The notes beneath the pieces are model-generated. The model did no database searches and was not told where the DNA came from. It saw only the letters and a list, made by a program, of their open reading frames with translations. From the IMG/VR virus record IMGVR_UViG_3300047453_000226, positions 1-51,538 of that record: a stretch of 51,538 nucleotides of DNA; one strand, 5' to 3'. Made by a program: the position numbers and the translations under genes. Origin of the DNA: a virus. Below are positions 16,891 through 25,691 of the stretch, one piece after another (the stretch's first letter is position 1; the number at the start of each line of letters is the position of its first letter).

Positions 16891-17667
16891 ATGGAACGCA
16901 TTGTATTAGTCACTGGTGGCTTTGATCCACTACACTCAGGGCATATCGCCTACTTTAAAGAAGCAAAAAAACTTGGCACCAAATTAGTTGTTGGTGTTAA
17001 CTCAGACGAATGGCTTGCTAGAAAGAAAGGCAAACACTTTATGCCTTTTCATGAAAGATGTTCTATTATAGAAGAACTATCCGTTGTTGATCAAGTTATA
17101 GGATTTAACGATGAAGATGATAGTGCATGTAATGCAATCTTTCAAACACTTAGTACACATAGCAACATTGAATTAATCTTTGCCAATGGCGGAGATAGAA
17201 CTAACACAACAACACCTGAATATAAAACATATGGTGATATGCCAAATGTAGAATTTGTATTTGGCGTTGGCGGCGAACACAAAATGAATTCAAGTAGTTG
17301 GATACTTGAAGAATGGAAGAATCCAAAAACTGTAAGAAACTGGGGTTGGTATAGAGTATTAGATGATCAACCTGAAAAAGGATACAAAGTCAAAGAGCTT
17401 GTAATACTTCCTGGCAAAAGTCTAAGCGATCAAAGACACAAATATAGATCAGAGATGTGGTATGTTACACAAGGACAAGTAACTATGGCTATTCAAATTG
17501 AAGGCGACCCTATTTCAGGGTTTGAGTTGCCTGCATTAACTAATAGTTACAATATTGGTAGTAACGTATGGCACAAGGCAATGAATAATAAAGATGTACC
17601 AGCACATGTTATTGAAGTACAGTTTGGTGAAAAGTGTGTTGAAGAAGATATAGAAAGAAGAGATTAA
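16891..17667 (+). CDS. Cytidylyltransferase-cupin fusion
   Basis: Residues 1 to about 145 form a nucleotidyltransferase domain of the glycerol-3-phosphate/heptose cytidylyltransferase type: V-T-G-G-F-D-P-L-H-S-G-H (HxGH-type site), V-V-G-V-N-S-D-E-W and a late S-S-S-W-I-L segment. Residues about 150-258 form a cupin resembling the C-terminus of type II mannose-6-phosphate isomerases (W-G-W-Y-R-V-L, K-Y-R-S-E-M-W-Y-V-T-Q-G). The fusion suggests activation of a sugar or polyol phosphate coupled to isomerisation. It begins the late-transcribed part of the island and overlaps the next start by one base (TAATG). Confidence 0.8.
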   Translation: MERIVLVTGGFDPLHSGHIAYFKEAKKLGTKLVVGVNSDEWLARKKGKHFMPFHERCSIIEELSVVDQVIGFNDEDDSACNAIFQTLSTHSNIELIFANGGDRTNTTTPEYKTYGDMPNVEFVFGVGGEHKMNSSSWILEEWKNPKTVRNWGWYRVLDDQPEKGYKVKELVILPGKSLSDQRHKYRSEMWYVTQGQVTMAIQIEGDPISGFELPALTNSYNIGSNVWHKAMNNKDVPAHVIEVQFGEKCVEEDIERRD

Positions 17668-18338
17668 TGAAAGTATTCATAGGCTACGACCCAAGAGAAG
17701 ATATGGCTTACCAAGTGTGTAAGCATAGCATATTAAAGCATCAACCTGATGCAGATGTACGCCCATTAGTACAAAAAGAATTAAGACAAGCAGGATGGTA
17801 CAAGCGTCCTGAAGATAAACTCGCATCAACAGAATTTACGTTTACACGCTTTCTTGTGCCAGAGCTTACTAACTTCAAAGGTTGGGCAGTGTTTATGGAT
17901 TGCGATATGATCCTTACCACAGACATTAAAAAATTATTTGATCAAGCAGATGACAAGTATGCTGTTATGTGTGTGCAACATGATTACACACCTAAAGAAG
18001 GTATTAAGATGGATGGACAAAAGCAAACTATCTATCCACGTAAGAACTGGTCAAGTGTTGTGTTATGGAACTGTGGTCATCCTAGTAATAGAGTTGTTGA
18101 CCAAGATCAAGTTAACAGTTTAGAATTAAATGGTGCATACTTTCATAGGTTTAGTTGGCTACAAGATGAAGAAATTGGCGAACTAGATCATACATGGAAC
18201 TACTTAGTAGGTGTGTACAACGATATTGAAAAACCTAAATTAATTCATTATACTGAAGGCGGCCCGTGGTTTGAAAATTATCGCGATTGTGAGTTTAATG
18301 AATTATGGAAACAAGAATTGTATGATATGTTTAAGTAA
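17667..18338 (+). CDS. Glycosyltransferase (GT8-like, DxD)
   Basis: The 223-residue protein starts M-K-V-F-I-G-Y-D-P-R-E and has the metal/nucleotide-sugar motif F-M-D-C-D-M-I-L near residue 80, then W-S-S-V-V-L-W-N-C and a final histidine-rich H-Y-T-E-G-G-P-W segment. This is the order found in small GT8-like transferases that move sugars from UDP donors. It is coupled to both neighbours (TAATG upstream, 17-nt overlap downstream). Donor and acceptor cannot be read from sequence. Confidence 0.8.
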   Translation: MKVFIGYDPREDMAYQVCKHSILKHQPDADVRPLVQKELRQAGWYKRPEDKLASTEFTFTRFLVPELTNFKGWAVFMDCDMILTTDIKKLFDQADDKYAVMCVQHDYTPKEGIKMDGQKQTIYPRKNWSSVVLWNCGHPSNRVVDQDQVNSLELNGAYFHRFSWLQDEEIGELDHTWNYLVGVYNDIEKPKLIHYTEGGPWFENYRDCEFNELWKQELYDMFK

Positions 18339-19113
18339 AAACAAAACAGATGAGTATGTAAACATGTATGCCAAAGGAGCAAAACTTCCTATATATGACT
18401 ACACTTATGCTCACGAAAATAAAAAAGAACCTATACTAATACGTAGTTTAGCAAAGCGAAAACTTATCTGGAAATGTTTAGAAACTAAAAGAGAGTTTTA
18501 TTATATGGACAGTGGTTACCTTGGTAATTACAAAAGTCCAATAAATGAAGGTGGATGGAAAATATTTCATCGTATAGTTAGAAACGGTCTACAACATAAT
18601 GCAATAATTGAACGTCCTAGTGATAGATGGGAACAACTAGGAATGAAAATTGCAAAAAGAAAGAAGACAGGACGAAACATTTTACTTGTTATGCCTAGTG
18701 AAAAACCTTGCAAGTATTATGGTATAGACGCAGAACAGTGGAAACAAGAAACAATAGATCAAATCAAAATGCATACTGATCGTCCTATTGTTATTAGAGA
18801 AAAACCACCAAGACATATACGAATGACAAATACTATATACAACGAGTTAGACAATGCATTTGCAATGGTAACATATCAAAGTATTGCCGCTGTAGAAAGT
18901 GTACTGTATGGAGTTCCAGCATTTACACTTGCTCCTACAGCCGCTGATCCTGTTGCAAATAAGTATTTGTACAATTTAGAAAACCCAGAGCGATACGACA
19001 AAGAGTATATATACAGTTGGGCATGCCACCTAGCGTATGGTCAGTTTCATATTGGCGAAATGAAAAATGGAACAGCTCACGACATGATAATGGAGGAACA
19101 TTATGGCAGTTAA
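18322..19113 (+). CDS. Capsule-type glycosyltransferase paralogue A
   Basis: I chose the ATG at 18322, which gives 263 residues beginning M-I-C-L-S-K. The body carries F-Y-Y-M-D-S-G-Y-L-G-N, H-R-I-V-R-N-G-L-Q-H-N, and the family signature T-D-R-P-I-V-I-R-E-K-P-P followed by A-M-V-T-Y-Q-S-I-A-A-V-E-S-V-L-Y-G-V-P-A. This second part is the hallmark of capsule-synthesis (KpsC/KpsS-like) transferases that bind CMP-Kdo or related donors. Three other copies of this signature occur in the window. It is the most divergent copy in having K-P-P in place of H-P. Confidence 0.65.
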   Translation: MICLSKNKTDEYVNMYAKGAKLPIYDYTYAHENKKEPILIRSLAKRKLIWKCLETKREFYYMDSGYLGNYKSPINEGGWKIFHRIVRNGLQHNAIIERPSDRWEQLGMKIAKRKKTGRNILLVMPSEKPCKYYGIDAEQWKQETIDQIKMHTDRPIVIREKPPRHIRMTNTIYNELDNAFAMVTYQSIAAVESVLYGVPAFTLAPTAADPVANKYLYNLENPERYDKEYIYSWACHLAYGQFHIGEMKNGTAHDMIMEEHYGS

Positions 19114-20020
19114 GTACGTAGTAGTTCATAGAGCTGATAAAAACAATCTCGGTGATATGTCAAGTAACCCGTTGCAATATTATTTGCCGGAACACGAATA
19201 CCAAGTAGTAGATATATTAGATCTTGCAACAGACAACTATCCAAGCGATGTCCCGTTAATTGCAGGAGGCGGTGGCCTTATTGCAAATGACTTCCTAGGA
19301 AATGACTTACAGTATGCTCTTAACAATAGTGATCAAAATGCACTAATGACACTTTGGAAAGAGTCTTGGAATGTTGTAAATCACAATAATATAGAAGCAC
19401 GTGATGGATTTTTACGCAAATTACAACCACTTGTAAAAGAATATTTAGACAAGTTAGACAACAGTACAGCACCACGTATTGTATGGGGAGCAGGACATAA
19501 CCAAGATACTAATAAAAGAGTTAAACGACCTGAGTGGCCAGATTGGTTAAGTAATTTTGATTTAGTTGGCGTAAGAGATTTTGGTCAACCATTCGAATGG
19601 GTACCTTGTGCAAGTTGTTTAGATGCAGCATTTGATAAAAATTATAGAATCAAAAATGATATAATTTGGTACGAACATAAAAAGCAATTAATAAAATCAA
19701 ACCATTTTGGAAAAACACCAATACCAAGATATATTAATAGTGGTGCTAACATGGAGCAAACTATTGAACTTTTAGCTAGTGCAAATACTATTATAACAAA
19801 CAGTTATCACGGTGCATATTGGGGTACATTGCTTGGTAAAAAAGTAATTGTAGCAGGACCTTGGAGTAGTAAATTCCATACACTAAAGCATAGAGTAACA
19901 TTTATAAATCCTCAAGATAACTTTGAATACTTGTTAGACAGTGTTGCAACATACCCCGAGGCATTACAAGAATGTAGAGATGCAAACAATAATCATTGGC
20001 GGAAAATACAGCAATTATGA
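19103..20020 (+). CDS. Polysaccharide pyruvyl transferase-like protein
   Basis: The 305-residue protein begins with a G-D-M-S-S-N-P segment, then L-I-A-G-G-G-G-L-I-A-N-D near residue 53, R-I-V-W-G-A-G-H-N near 128, V-G-V-R-D near 150, and a late I-I-T-N-S-Y-H-G-A-Y-W-G-T-L-L-G-K-K. This succession matches polysaccharide pyruvyl-transferase (CsaB-like) proteins, which add ketal pyruvate to surface glycans. A GGAGG ribosome site lies inside the previous gene. It is coupled to paralogue B by ATGA. Confidence 0.75.
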   Translation: MAVKYVVVHRADKNNLGDMSSNPLQYYLPEHEYQVVDILDLATDNYPSDVPLIAGGGGLIANDFLGNDLQYALNNSDQNALMTLWKESWNVVNHNNIEARDGFLRKLQPLVKEYLDKLDNSTAPRIVWGAGHNQDTNKRVKRPEWPDWLSNFDLVGVRDFGQPFEWVPCASCLDAAFDKNYRIKNDIIWYEHKKQLIKSNHFGKTPIPRYINSGANMEQTIELLASANTIITNSYHGAYWGTLLGKKVIVAGPWSSKFHTLKHRVTFINPQDNFEYLLDSVATYPEALQECRDANNNHWRKIQQL

Positions 20021-20931
20021 AGACAGTAGTAGGATATGCATCGGGTATACCAAACCCACACAAGAACCCACATAAGGTAGATATATTAAAAAGATATATT
20101 GACGGCGTACAAAAACACGGCGACAAAGGTATATTACATTATGGTAATAATATAATCGACAGTGACGTTAATTTAATACAAGGGTGGGTACATGCAGGCA
20201 GTCCATCTAGTCAACATTTAATTTTACGTAAACGTGCCCATGAGCAAAACATAAACAAAGGTAAACATAGTTTTATTGCTGACAGTAATCTTTTTAACTA
20301 TGCTGTAGGAAAAATGCACAACATGCAATATTTACGATACAGCATGGACGGTGTATTCCCTACAACAGGTAACTACTTTCAAGACACAGTTAACCCAAAA
20401 CGTTGGACACAAATACGCAAAGATCTTGGTATTAAAATGAAAGATTGGCGTCAATCGGGTGTACATGTATTGATATGTACACAACGTAATGGCGGCTGGA
20501 GTATGGGCGGACTTGATGTTGTTAGTTGGTTAAAGAACACAATTAACGAAGTTAGACAGCATACAGATAGGCCTATTGTTGTTAGAGGACACCCAGGAGA
20601 CAAACATGCACCTAAGTATCTTAAAAGCAAAGATTGGCAAGTAAGTACAGCACCTGGACTAACACAGGACTTACTCAACGCACATTGCACTATAACGTAC
20701 AACAGCAGTCCTAGTGTTGCAAGTGTTATCGAAGGCATACCTACGTATGTTACAGATCCTAATCCTCGTATTAGTCAAGCACATGCTGTTGCAAACACAG
20801 ATTTGTCTACAATAGAAACTCCGCAAACATTTGAAAGACAAGATTGGATAGAAAAACTTGCTATGTGTCACTGGAACTTTGACGAGCTAAGTTCGGGAGA
20901 GGCATGGGCACACATGAGAGATTACGTATGA
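20017..20931 (+). CDS. Capsule-type glycosyltransferase paralogue B
   Basis: The 304-residue protein starts at the ATG overlapping the upstream stop (ATGA). The C-terminal half has H-T-D-R-P-I-V-V-R-G-H-P-G-D, A-H-C-T-I-T-Y-N-S-S-P-S-V-A-S-V-I-E-G-I-P-T and A-H-A-V-A-N-T-D-L-S, the same scaffold as paralogues C and D. A W-x-x-S-G-V-H-V-L-I-C segment marks the start of the nucleotide-binding half. The fold is probably GT-B with a KpsS/KpsC-like donor site; specificity is unknown. Confidence 0.65.
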   Translation: MKTVVGYASGIPNPHKNPHKVDILKRYIDGVQKHGDKGILHYGNNIIDSDVNLIQGWVHAGSPSSQHLILRKRAHEQNINKGKHSFIADSNLFNYAVGKMHNMQYLRYSMDGVFPTTGNYFQDTVNPKRWTQIRKDLGIKMKDWRQSGVHVLICTQRNGGWSMGGLDVVSWLKNTINEVRQHTDRPIVVRGHPGDKHAPKYLKSKDWQVSTAPGLTQDLLNAHCTITYNSSPSVASVIEGIPTYVTDPNPRISQAHAVANTDLSTIETPQTFERQDWIEKLAMCHWNFDELSSGEAWAHMRDYV

Positions 20932-21878
20932 TAACAATGGTAGGGTTTCCCCCTCCTGCATCAAAGCCTTATTTTCATTGGGCAAAAGGTATGGAAAGAG
21001 TTGGCGACCAATATGTGGTATGTGACGACTTGCTTAGTAAAACTGTGCGTAGAGCTGATGCTTATTACCAAACAAACGAACTAAAGCCAAAGTTCCTACA
21101 TGGCGGCAGACACGCTTGGCACGGCAAGTATATGCTACACATACAGCAAGCAAACAAACCTTACATAGTCAGTGAAAGCGAACCATTTCGTGAATGTCCT
21201 GGCTGGTTACGATTTGGCTGGAATAGCTATCGTTGGTGCGATGCTAACTGGAATAATGAGAATGTAGGTCCTGAAAGATGGAATAGATTCCAAAGCCTCA
21301 CAGGATTAAAATTTAAAGACTGGCACAGCCCGGGTCAGAATATATTAATAATGGGACAAAAAGAAGGTGACAGTAGTTTGGTAAGTATATACAAAGCAGG
21401 GTATGCAAGTATATACGACTACATTGCAGAACAATGTAAACTTATTAGACAATACACCGATCGTCCTATAGTTATTAGACCACATCCTCGTAACTTAGAT
21501 AGAGGCGCAAAATTTGTTAATAAGATGTTGCAAGAGGTAAATGTTAAAAATATCTCAATGAGTCAAAACTTAACAAGAGGTGGATCACAAGGCGGAGAAG
21601 GACTAGATGCAGATCTAAGAAATGCTCATTGTGTTGTTACATATAACAGTTTGAGCGGAGTAGAAGCTGTAGTAAGAGGCATACCAGTGTTTGCACTAGA
21701 TGGCGGAAGTATGGCATATCCAGTAGCACACACAGATTTATCACAAATAGAAAATTTAAATTACGATATAGATTTGCAGGAATGGAAAAACAAGATTGCA
21801 TATTCTATGTGGAACAAAGAGGACGTACAAACAGGTGAATGTTGGTCTCATTTGAAGCAAGTATACTTTAAGGATTAA
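20928..21878 (+). CDS. Capsule-type glycosyltransferase paralogue C
   Basis: The 316-residue protein (ATGA start coupled to B) has Y-T-D-R-P-I-V-I-R-P-H-P-R-N, then A-H-C-V-V-T-Y-N-S-L-S-G-V-E-A-V-V-R-G-I-P-V and Y-P-V-A-H-T-D-L-S-Q-I-E. These motifs correspond to the donor-binding half of the capsule-synthesis family. The N-terminal half, presumed acceptor domain, differs widely from B, so the copies may act on different acceptors. Adjacent tandem placement suggests duplication within the phage lineage. Confidence 0.7.
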   Translation: MITMVGFPPPASKPYFHWAKGMERVGDQYVVCDDLLSKTVRRADAYYQTNELKPKFLHGGRHAWHGKYMLHIQQANKPYIVSESEPFRECPGWLRFGWNSYRWCDANWNNENVGPERWNRFQSLTGLKFKDWHSPGQNILIMGQKEGDSSLVSIYKAGYASIYDYIAEQCKLIRQYTDRPIVIRPHPRNLDRGAKFVNKMLQEVNVKNISMSQNLTRGGSQGGEGLDADLRNAHCVVTYNSLSGVEAVVRGIPVFALDGGSMAYPVAHTDLSQIENLNYDIDLQEWKNKIAYSMWNKEDVQTGECWSHLKQVYFKD

Positions 21879-21880
21879 GA

Positions 21881-22564
21881 ATGTTAAGAGAAATATTTAC
21901 TAGGTTAACTAAAAGATGTGATAAGTTTCAACACTACTTTCCGTTATATGAAAAGCACTTTAACAAGTACGTAGGCAAAAGTCCACGCATACTAGAGATA
22001 GGTGTACGTGGAGGCGGCAGTTTACAAATGTGGCAAAAATACTTTGGCGAAGGTACATATGTACATGGTATTGACATAGATGCAAAGTGCAAAGCACACG
22101 AAGACATAGACAATAACATACATGTTACAATAGGAGATGCTACAGATCCTGTGTTTGTTGAAAGAGAAATGAAAGCACTTAACATAAGAGAATTTGATAT
22201 TATAATTGATGACGGAAGTCACGAAAACCAAGATCAAATTACAACATTAAAACTATTTTACAGTTTATTAAAATCAGAAGGTGTATACTGGTGTGAAGAT
22301 ACTCACACAAGTTATTATCCAAATAGAGAAGACGGCGGCTACGGTAATCCAAAAAGTTTTACAAGTTATGTTAAGAATGTAGTAGACGTATTAAGTCATC
22401 ATCATACAAGTCATGCTATAGGACACGGACCTATAGACGGACCACATGTACCAAAAAAGTTTGTAAAACCATTTAACGATATACAATGCGTAAGTTTTTA
22501 TGACAGTGTAATTGTAATTGACAAAGGACCAAGATTGCATTTTAAACGGATTGTTAAAAAATGA
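21881..22564 (+). CDS. Class I SAM-dependent methyltransferase
   Basis: The 227-residue protein has motif I R-I-L-E-I-G-V-R-G-G-G-S near residue 37, an acidic loop H-G-I-D-I-D, and I-I-D-D-G-S-H near residue 108, followed by Y-W-C-E-D-T-H-T-S-Y. The I-D-D-G-S-H plus E-D segment is typical of metal-dependent sugar O-methyltransferases (macrocin/MycE-type). It lies 2 nt after paralogue C and overlaps the next gene by ATGA, so it probably modifies the product of the same glycan pathway. Confidence 0.75.
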   Translation: MLREIFTRLTKRCDKFQHYFPLYEKHFNKYVGKSPRILEIGVRGGGSLQMWQKYFGEGTYVHGIDIDAKCKAHEDIDNNIHVTIGDATDPVFVEREMKALNIREFDIIIDDGSHENQDQITTLKLFYSLLKSEGVYWCEDTHTSYYPNREDGGYGNPKSFTSYVKNVVDVLSHHHTSHAIGHGPIDGPHVPKKFVKPFNDIQCVSFYDSVIVIDKGPRLHFKRIVKK

Positions 22565-23787
22565 ATTCATGGGATGTCTTTGATACACTAATTGGAAGAT
22601 TACATTTCCATCCGCACTCTATTTTTGACGAAGTAAGTAGTCGAATAGGTGATGCAAGTTTTAAAGACAAACGTATATCTGCATGGAAACAAGTTAAGAA
22701 AACATGCACTGATAAAACCTACAAAGAGATATATGACATACTAACTGAGTACGATCCACAAGTAGAATTAGACGTAGAGTTTGAACATAACTTTCCTATA
22801 TATGAAAATATTATGAAGGTTAAAGACGGAGATCTATTGATAAGCGACATGTACTTGCCAGCAGACTTCATAATGAAAATGTTACGTAATGCCGGACTAA
22901 CAGCAGATGTAAAGATAGTTGTTACAGCAGACGGCAAGAAAAAAGGTTGGATTTGGGATAGTATAAATGAAAACTATAACATCGATAATCACTACGGTGA
23001 CAATGAAAAAAGCGATGTTAAGTCTGCACAAGCACACGGCATAAATGGTGTACTGTACACAGGATACAAACTTAACGATATAGAAAACTTTGTTTACAAG
23101 TACGATAGACAACTTGCATGTTGGATGCGTAGTGTAAGATTGATGTGTCCATTCAACGATGAAAGACATATTAAATTTTGGAACGATCAAGCAAATATTA
23201 ACTTACCTGTACTAGCATTAGCAACATTAGAATTACCTGATACACCTATTGCATTTACATATAGAGATTGTTATAACTGGCAAAAGATATACGAAGCAAT
23301 GACTGGTAAGCAAGGTCACAGACTAGATGTATCACGTAAAATGTATCTTACACCAAACGAACACTTTGCAAAATATATGGAGTTTGTTAAAGATATAGGC
23401 GCAACTATTGTAGATATGCAAGGTAAAGGTCGTAGTATACAAAGTTTTTATAATGGTAATCCTCCAAGCACAACATACATAGGAGGAAAGCCTCCACCAT
23501 ATGTAACACGTCTAGTAAACTACCAAACAAAAAGTATGGAAAAACATAATTGTTTTGAAGAAGGTCCTATTGTAGATTGGAATGAAAATGGTCCAATAAG
23601 AGGCAATAATGATCATCCTGCTGATGTAGCAGACATACATAAAAAAGCAGGTCAAGCCGCTACACGTTATATAAGACATTTTAATTTTAAAAAAGATACA
23701 AACTTATTGACAGAATTAGTTAAGTTATATGATACACATAATTTTACTAATAAGAATGTTAAATGGGAAAAATATAACGGTGCATGA
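22561..23787 (+). CDS. HAD-superfamily hydrolase-like protein
   Basis: The 408-residue protein starts M-N-S-W-D-V-F-D-T-L-I-G-R, the D-x-F-D-T HAD motif I, and has D-L-L-I-S-D-M-Y-L-P (motif II region) and V-T-A-D-G-K-K-K-G-W (motif III Lys). The remaining 230 residues are unfamiliar and may form a second domain. Proteins of this shape occur in surface-polysaccharide loci. A phosphatase acting on a sugar phosphate, possibly Kdo-8-phosphate (no KdsC was seen), is conceivable but speculative. The gene is coupled on both sides. Confidence 0.65.
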   Translation: MNSWDVFDTLIGRLHFHPHSIFDEVSSRIGDASFKDKRISAWKQVKKTCTDKTYKEIYDILTEYDPQVELDVEFEHNFPIYENIMKVKDGDLLISDMYLPADFIMKMLRNAGLTADVKIVVTADGKKKGWIWDSINENYNIDNHYGDNEKSDVKSAQAHGINGVLYTGYKLNDIENFVYKYDRQLACWMRSVRLMCPFNDERHIKFWNDQANINLPVLALATLELPDTPIAFTYRDCYNWQKIYEAMTGKQGHRLDVSRKMYLTPNEHFAKYMEFVKDIGATIVDMQGKGRSIQSFYNGNPPSTTYIGGKPPPYVTRLVNYQTKSMEKHNCFEEGPIVDWNENGPIRGNNDHPADVADIHKKAGQAATRYIRHFNFKKDTNLLTELVKLYDTHNFTNKNVKWEKYNGA

Positions 23788-24298
23788 TGTTACAAGACAT
23801 AGACTTACAAAGGACTTTTGGTCTAATGAAGTAGAGTGTTATCGTAGATTACAGTCTTGCGATAATGTTCCTAATCTAATTAATGCCAACGAAAAAGACT
23901 TAACAATAACAACAGCATATGCAGGAACAAGTTTGTTTATCTTAACAGCAGTACAAAAAAGACAAGGTAAAAAACTTATAATAGATAACCCAGTACAACA
24001 AGTTAGAACTTTTATCGATGCTTGTAAAGAACAAAACATTGTACATTTAGATTGTCATCCAGGTAATATATTACTACAAAATGGCAAACTTTCTTTTATA
24101 GATTTTGAAAAAGTTGCAATAGACGAAAAGACATTAACTACAAAATTACAAAAGAAATATTCAAAGTTTAAAACAAGAGGCGGTTGGGGCTGGATACTAA
24201 ATAGATATACACAGTACTTCGAAACGTTCGACAATCGTATATGGTATAGGGACGATATACTAGAAAAAGGAATTAGGAAATATGGCCAAGCACTATAG
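23756..24298 (+). CDS. Small kinase-like (APH/RIO-type) protein
   Basis: I take the ATG at 23756 inside the HAD gene's end, giving 180 residues. The catalytic loop H-L-D-C-H-P-G-N-I-L-L (near residue 99) and the metal motif F-I-D-F-E (near 117) match aminoglycoside-phosphotransferase and lipopolysaccharide-kinase proteins. The N-lobe is short: a helix with N-E-V-E-C-Y is visible, but no clear glycine-rich loop. It could phosphorylate a glycan core. It overlaps the following methyltransferase by 17 nt. Confidence 0.65.
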   Translation: MLNGKNITVHDVTRHRLTKDFWSNEVECYRRLQSCDNVPNLINANEKDLTITTAYAGTSLFILTAVQKRQGKKLIIDNPVQQVRTFIDACKEQNIVHLDCHPGNILLQNGKLSFIDFEKVAIDEKTLTTKLQKKYSKFKTRGGWGWILNRYTQYFETFDNRIWYRDDILEKGIRKYGQAL

Positions 24299-24824
24299 TA
24301 AATTTACAAATAATTATACTAAAATTTATTACAAAGGTAAACTAATATCAGAAGGTTCACGTGATCCATTAGAACGTATACAAGCAATGCCTATTGACTT
24401 TAAAGATAAAACTCTATTAGACTTAGGTTGTAATTGTGGCGGTACAATGTTTGCTGTTGCAGATCAAATTAAACAAGGTTGGGGCTGTGATATTAATCCT
24501 GATGCAATTAGTTTTGCAAACAATTTAGCAAAAGAAAATAATATTGACAATGTTAGTTTTAGTGTTGCAGATTTAAACAATTGGCAAAAATATAATTTGC
24601 CTAAAACAGATATATTATTTGCACTAGCAATAGCAAAATGGGTTCCTACATGGAAAGAAATAATTACACACCTTGATCCTAAAGTATGTGTGTTTGAAGC
24701 ACACGGCAAAGGAAGTATGGTACCTGATCAAGTTGCTTGGTTAACTAATCATTTTAAAAGTGTAAAAGTAATACTTGATGGATACGAAGCAGGCAAACGT
24801 AGACTTTATCTTTGTGTCCAGTAA
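24282..24824 (+). CDS. Class I SAM methyltransferase (180 aa)
   Basis: The SAM motif L-L-D-L-G-C-N-C-G-G-T is near residue 46, followed by G-C-D-I-N-P-D-A-I (adenosine-ribose acidic residue) and I-L-F-A-L-A-I-A-K-W. This is a complete minimal Rossmann methyltransferase. No substrate clue exists beyond its place at the end of the rightward glycan operon. It converges with the next gene, overlapping its 3' end by 19 nt. Confidence 0.75.
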   Translation: MAKHYSKFTNNYTKIYYKGKLISEGSRDPLERIQAMPIDFKDKTLLDLGCNCGGTMFAVADQIKQGWGCDINPDAISFANNLAKENNIDNVSFSVADLNNWQKYNLPKTDILFALAIAKWVPTWKEIITHLDPKVCVFEAHGKGSMVPDQVAWLTNHFKSVKVILDGYEAGKRRLYLCVQ

Positions 24825-25651
24825 CTTTCTTTTCTATTAACCATTATATCTGAACGCTTACTTCTACCAGCATTCTTACGGGCACCTTTCATATGATCCA
24901 TCCATTTACCTAGTTCGGTATTAATTAATGGATGTCCGCCACCGCCTGACTTTGCTTCACGCAAATACATTTGGGCACTGTAATCGTGACTTGGAAACTC
25001 TTTATATTTGTTAAGTACTTCTCCAAAGATATAACTGTCATGCCATTCTGGTAGTGTAAACATGCCGTTGTCTGCATCTTCATACATGCGTTCAAACTCT
25101 TTTAAGAATTCGTGTGCTACAGGATGATTAAGATTCAATCCATAGAAGCCGCACTCAGGCCATGTCTGTGAACCTTTGCCTCTGCCTACATATGTAATGT
25201 AATCATGTTGTGGTAATAAGTTTTTAAATTCTTTGTGCTTCCACGGTGAATGTATAAAAGTATCTGCGTCCATCCACACAACCCATTTACCTAGTTTACG
25301 TTCACATGCATCAAACACAGCATATACTTTATTAGCAAAACGTACAGCGTCCCACTTAAATTGTTTTTGCCAATCCTTACGTCCATTACGTGCAGGATGA
25401 CTTGTAATATCTCCGTTTGCATGCGGTACGTCTTTGTATTTTTCTTTAAATGCATTTAGTTTTGGTAACACTTCTTTTGCATCTAATATTGTAATTTGTT
25501 CTGGATTTGGATTAGTAGGACTACAATTTTCTGCATACACAACTAACTTAACTTTGTGTTCAACATTCTCAGCAAAACTATCTATAAATCTTTGTCCATA
25601 CAAACTTAGCCCAGGTTGATGGAAAGTTGTAACCACAGTTATATCATTCAT
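24806..25651 (-). CDS. Glycosyltransferase (DxD family, copy 1)
   Basis: The 281-residue protein starts M-N-D-I-T-V-V-T-T-F and has W-V-V-W-M-D-A-D-T-F-I (DxD) near residue 126, then C-G-F-Y-G-L-N-L and a final basic tail. The opening T-T-F ... L-Y-G-Q-R-F-I-D-S-F and V-Y-A-E-N match a second gene at 39193-39921, so the two are paralogues. It is the only leftward gene of the island and is read from a late-type box in the divergent 25.66-25.69 kb spacer. A Shine-Dalgarno AAAAGGA precedes the ATG. Confidence 0.75.
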   Translation of the reverse strand: MNDITVVTTFHQPGLSLYGQRFIDSFAENVEHKVKLVVYAENCSPTNPNPEQITILDAKEVLPKLNAFKEKYKDVPHANGDITSHPARNGRKDWQKQFKWDAVRFANKVYAVFDACERKLGKWVVWMDADTFIHSPWKHKEFKNLLPQHDYITYVGRGKGSQTWPECGFYGLNLNHPVAHEFLKEFERMYEDADNGMFTLPEWHDSYIFGEVLNKYKEFPSHDYSAQMYLREAKSGGGGHPLINTELGKWMDHMKGARKNAGRSKRSDIMVNRKESYWTQR

Positions 25652-25662
25652 GTACGATTCCT

Positions 25663-25670
25663 TTTAAATA
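25663..25670 (+). promoter_or_regulatory. Late promoter for paralogue D
   Basis: TTTAAATA box 21 nt before the ATG at 25692, with TAGGA in between. Confidence 0.5.
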
Positions 25671-25681
25671 CTTATATAGGA

Positions 25682-25688
25682 TATTTAA
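25682..25688 (-). promoter_or_regulatory. Late promoter for leftward glycosyltransferase
   Basis: On the minus strand this reads TTAAATA, 30 nt before the ATG at 25651. It forms a divergent pair with the rightward box. Confidence 0.45.
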
Positions 25689-25691
25689 CAA

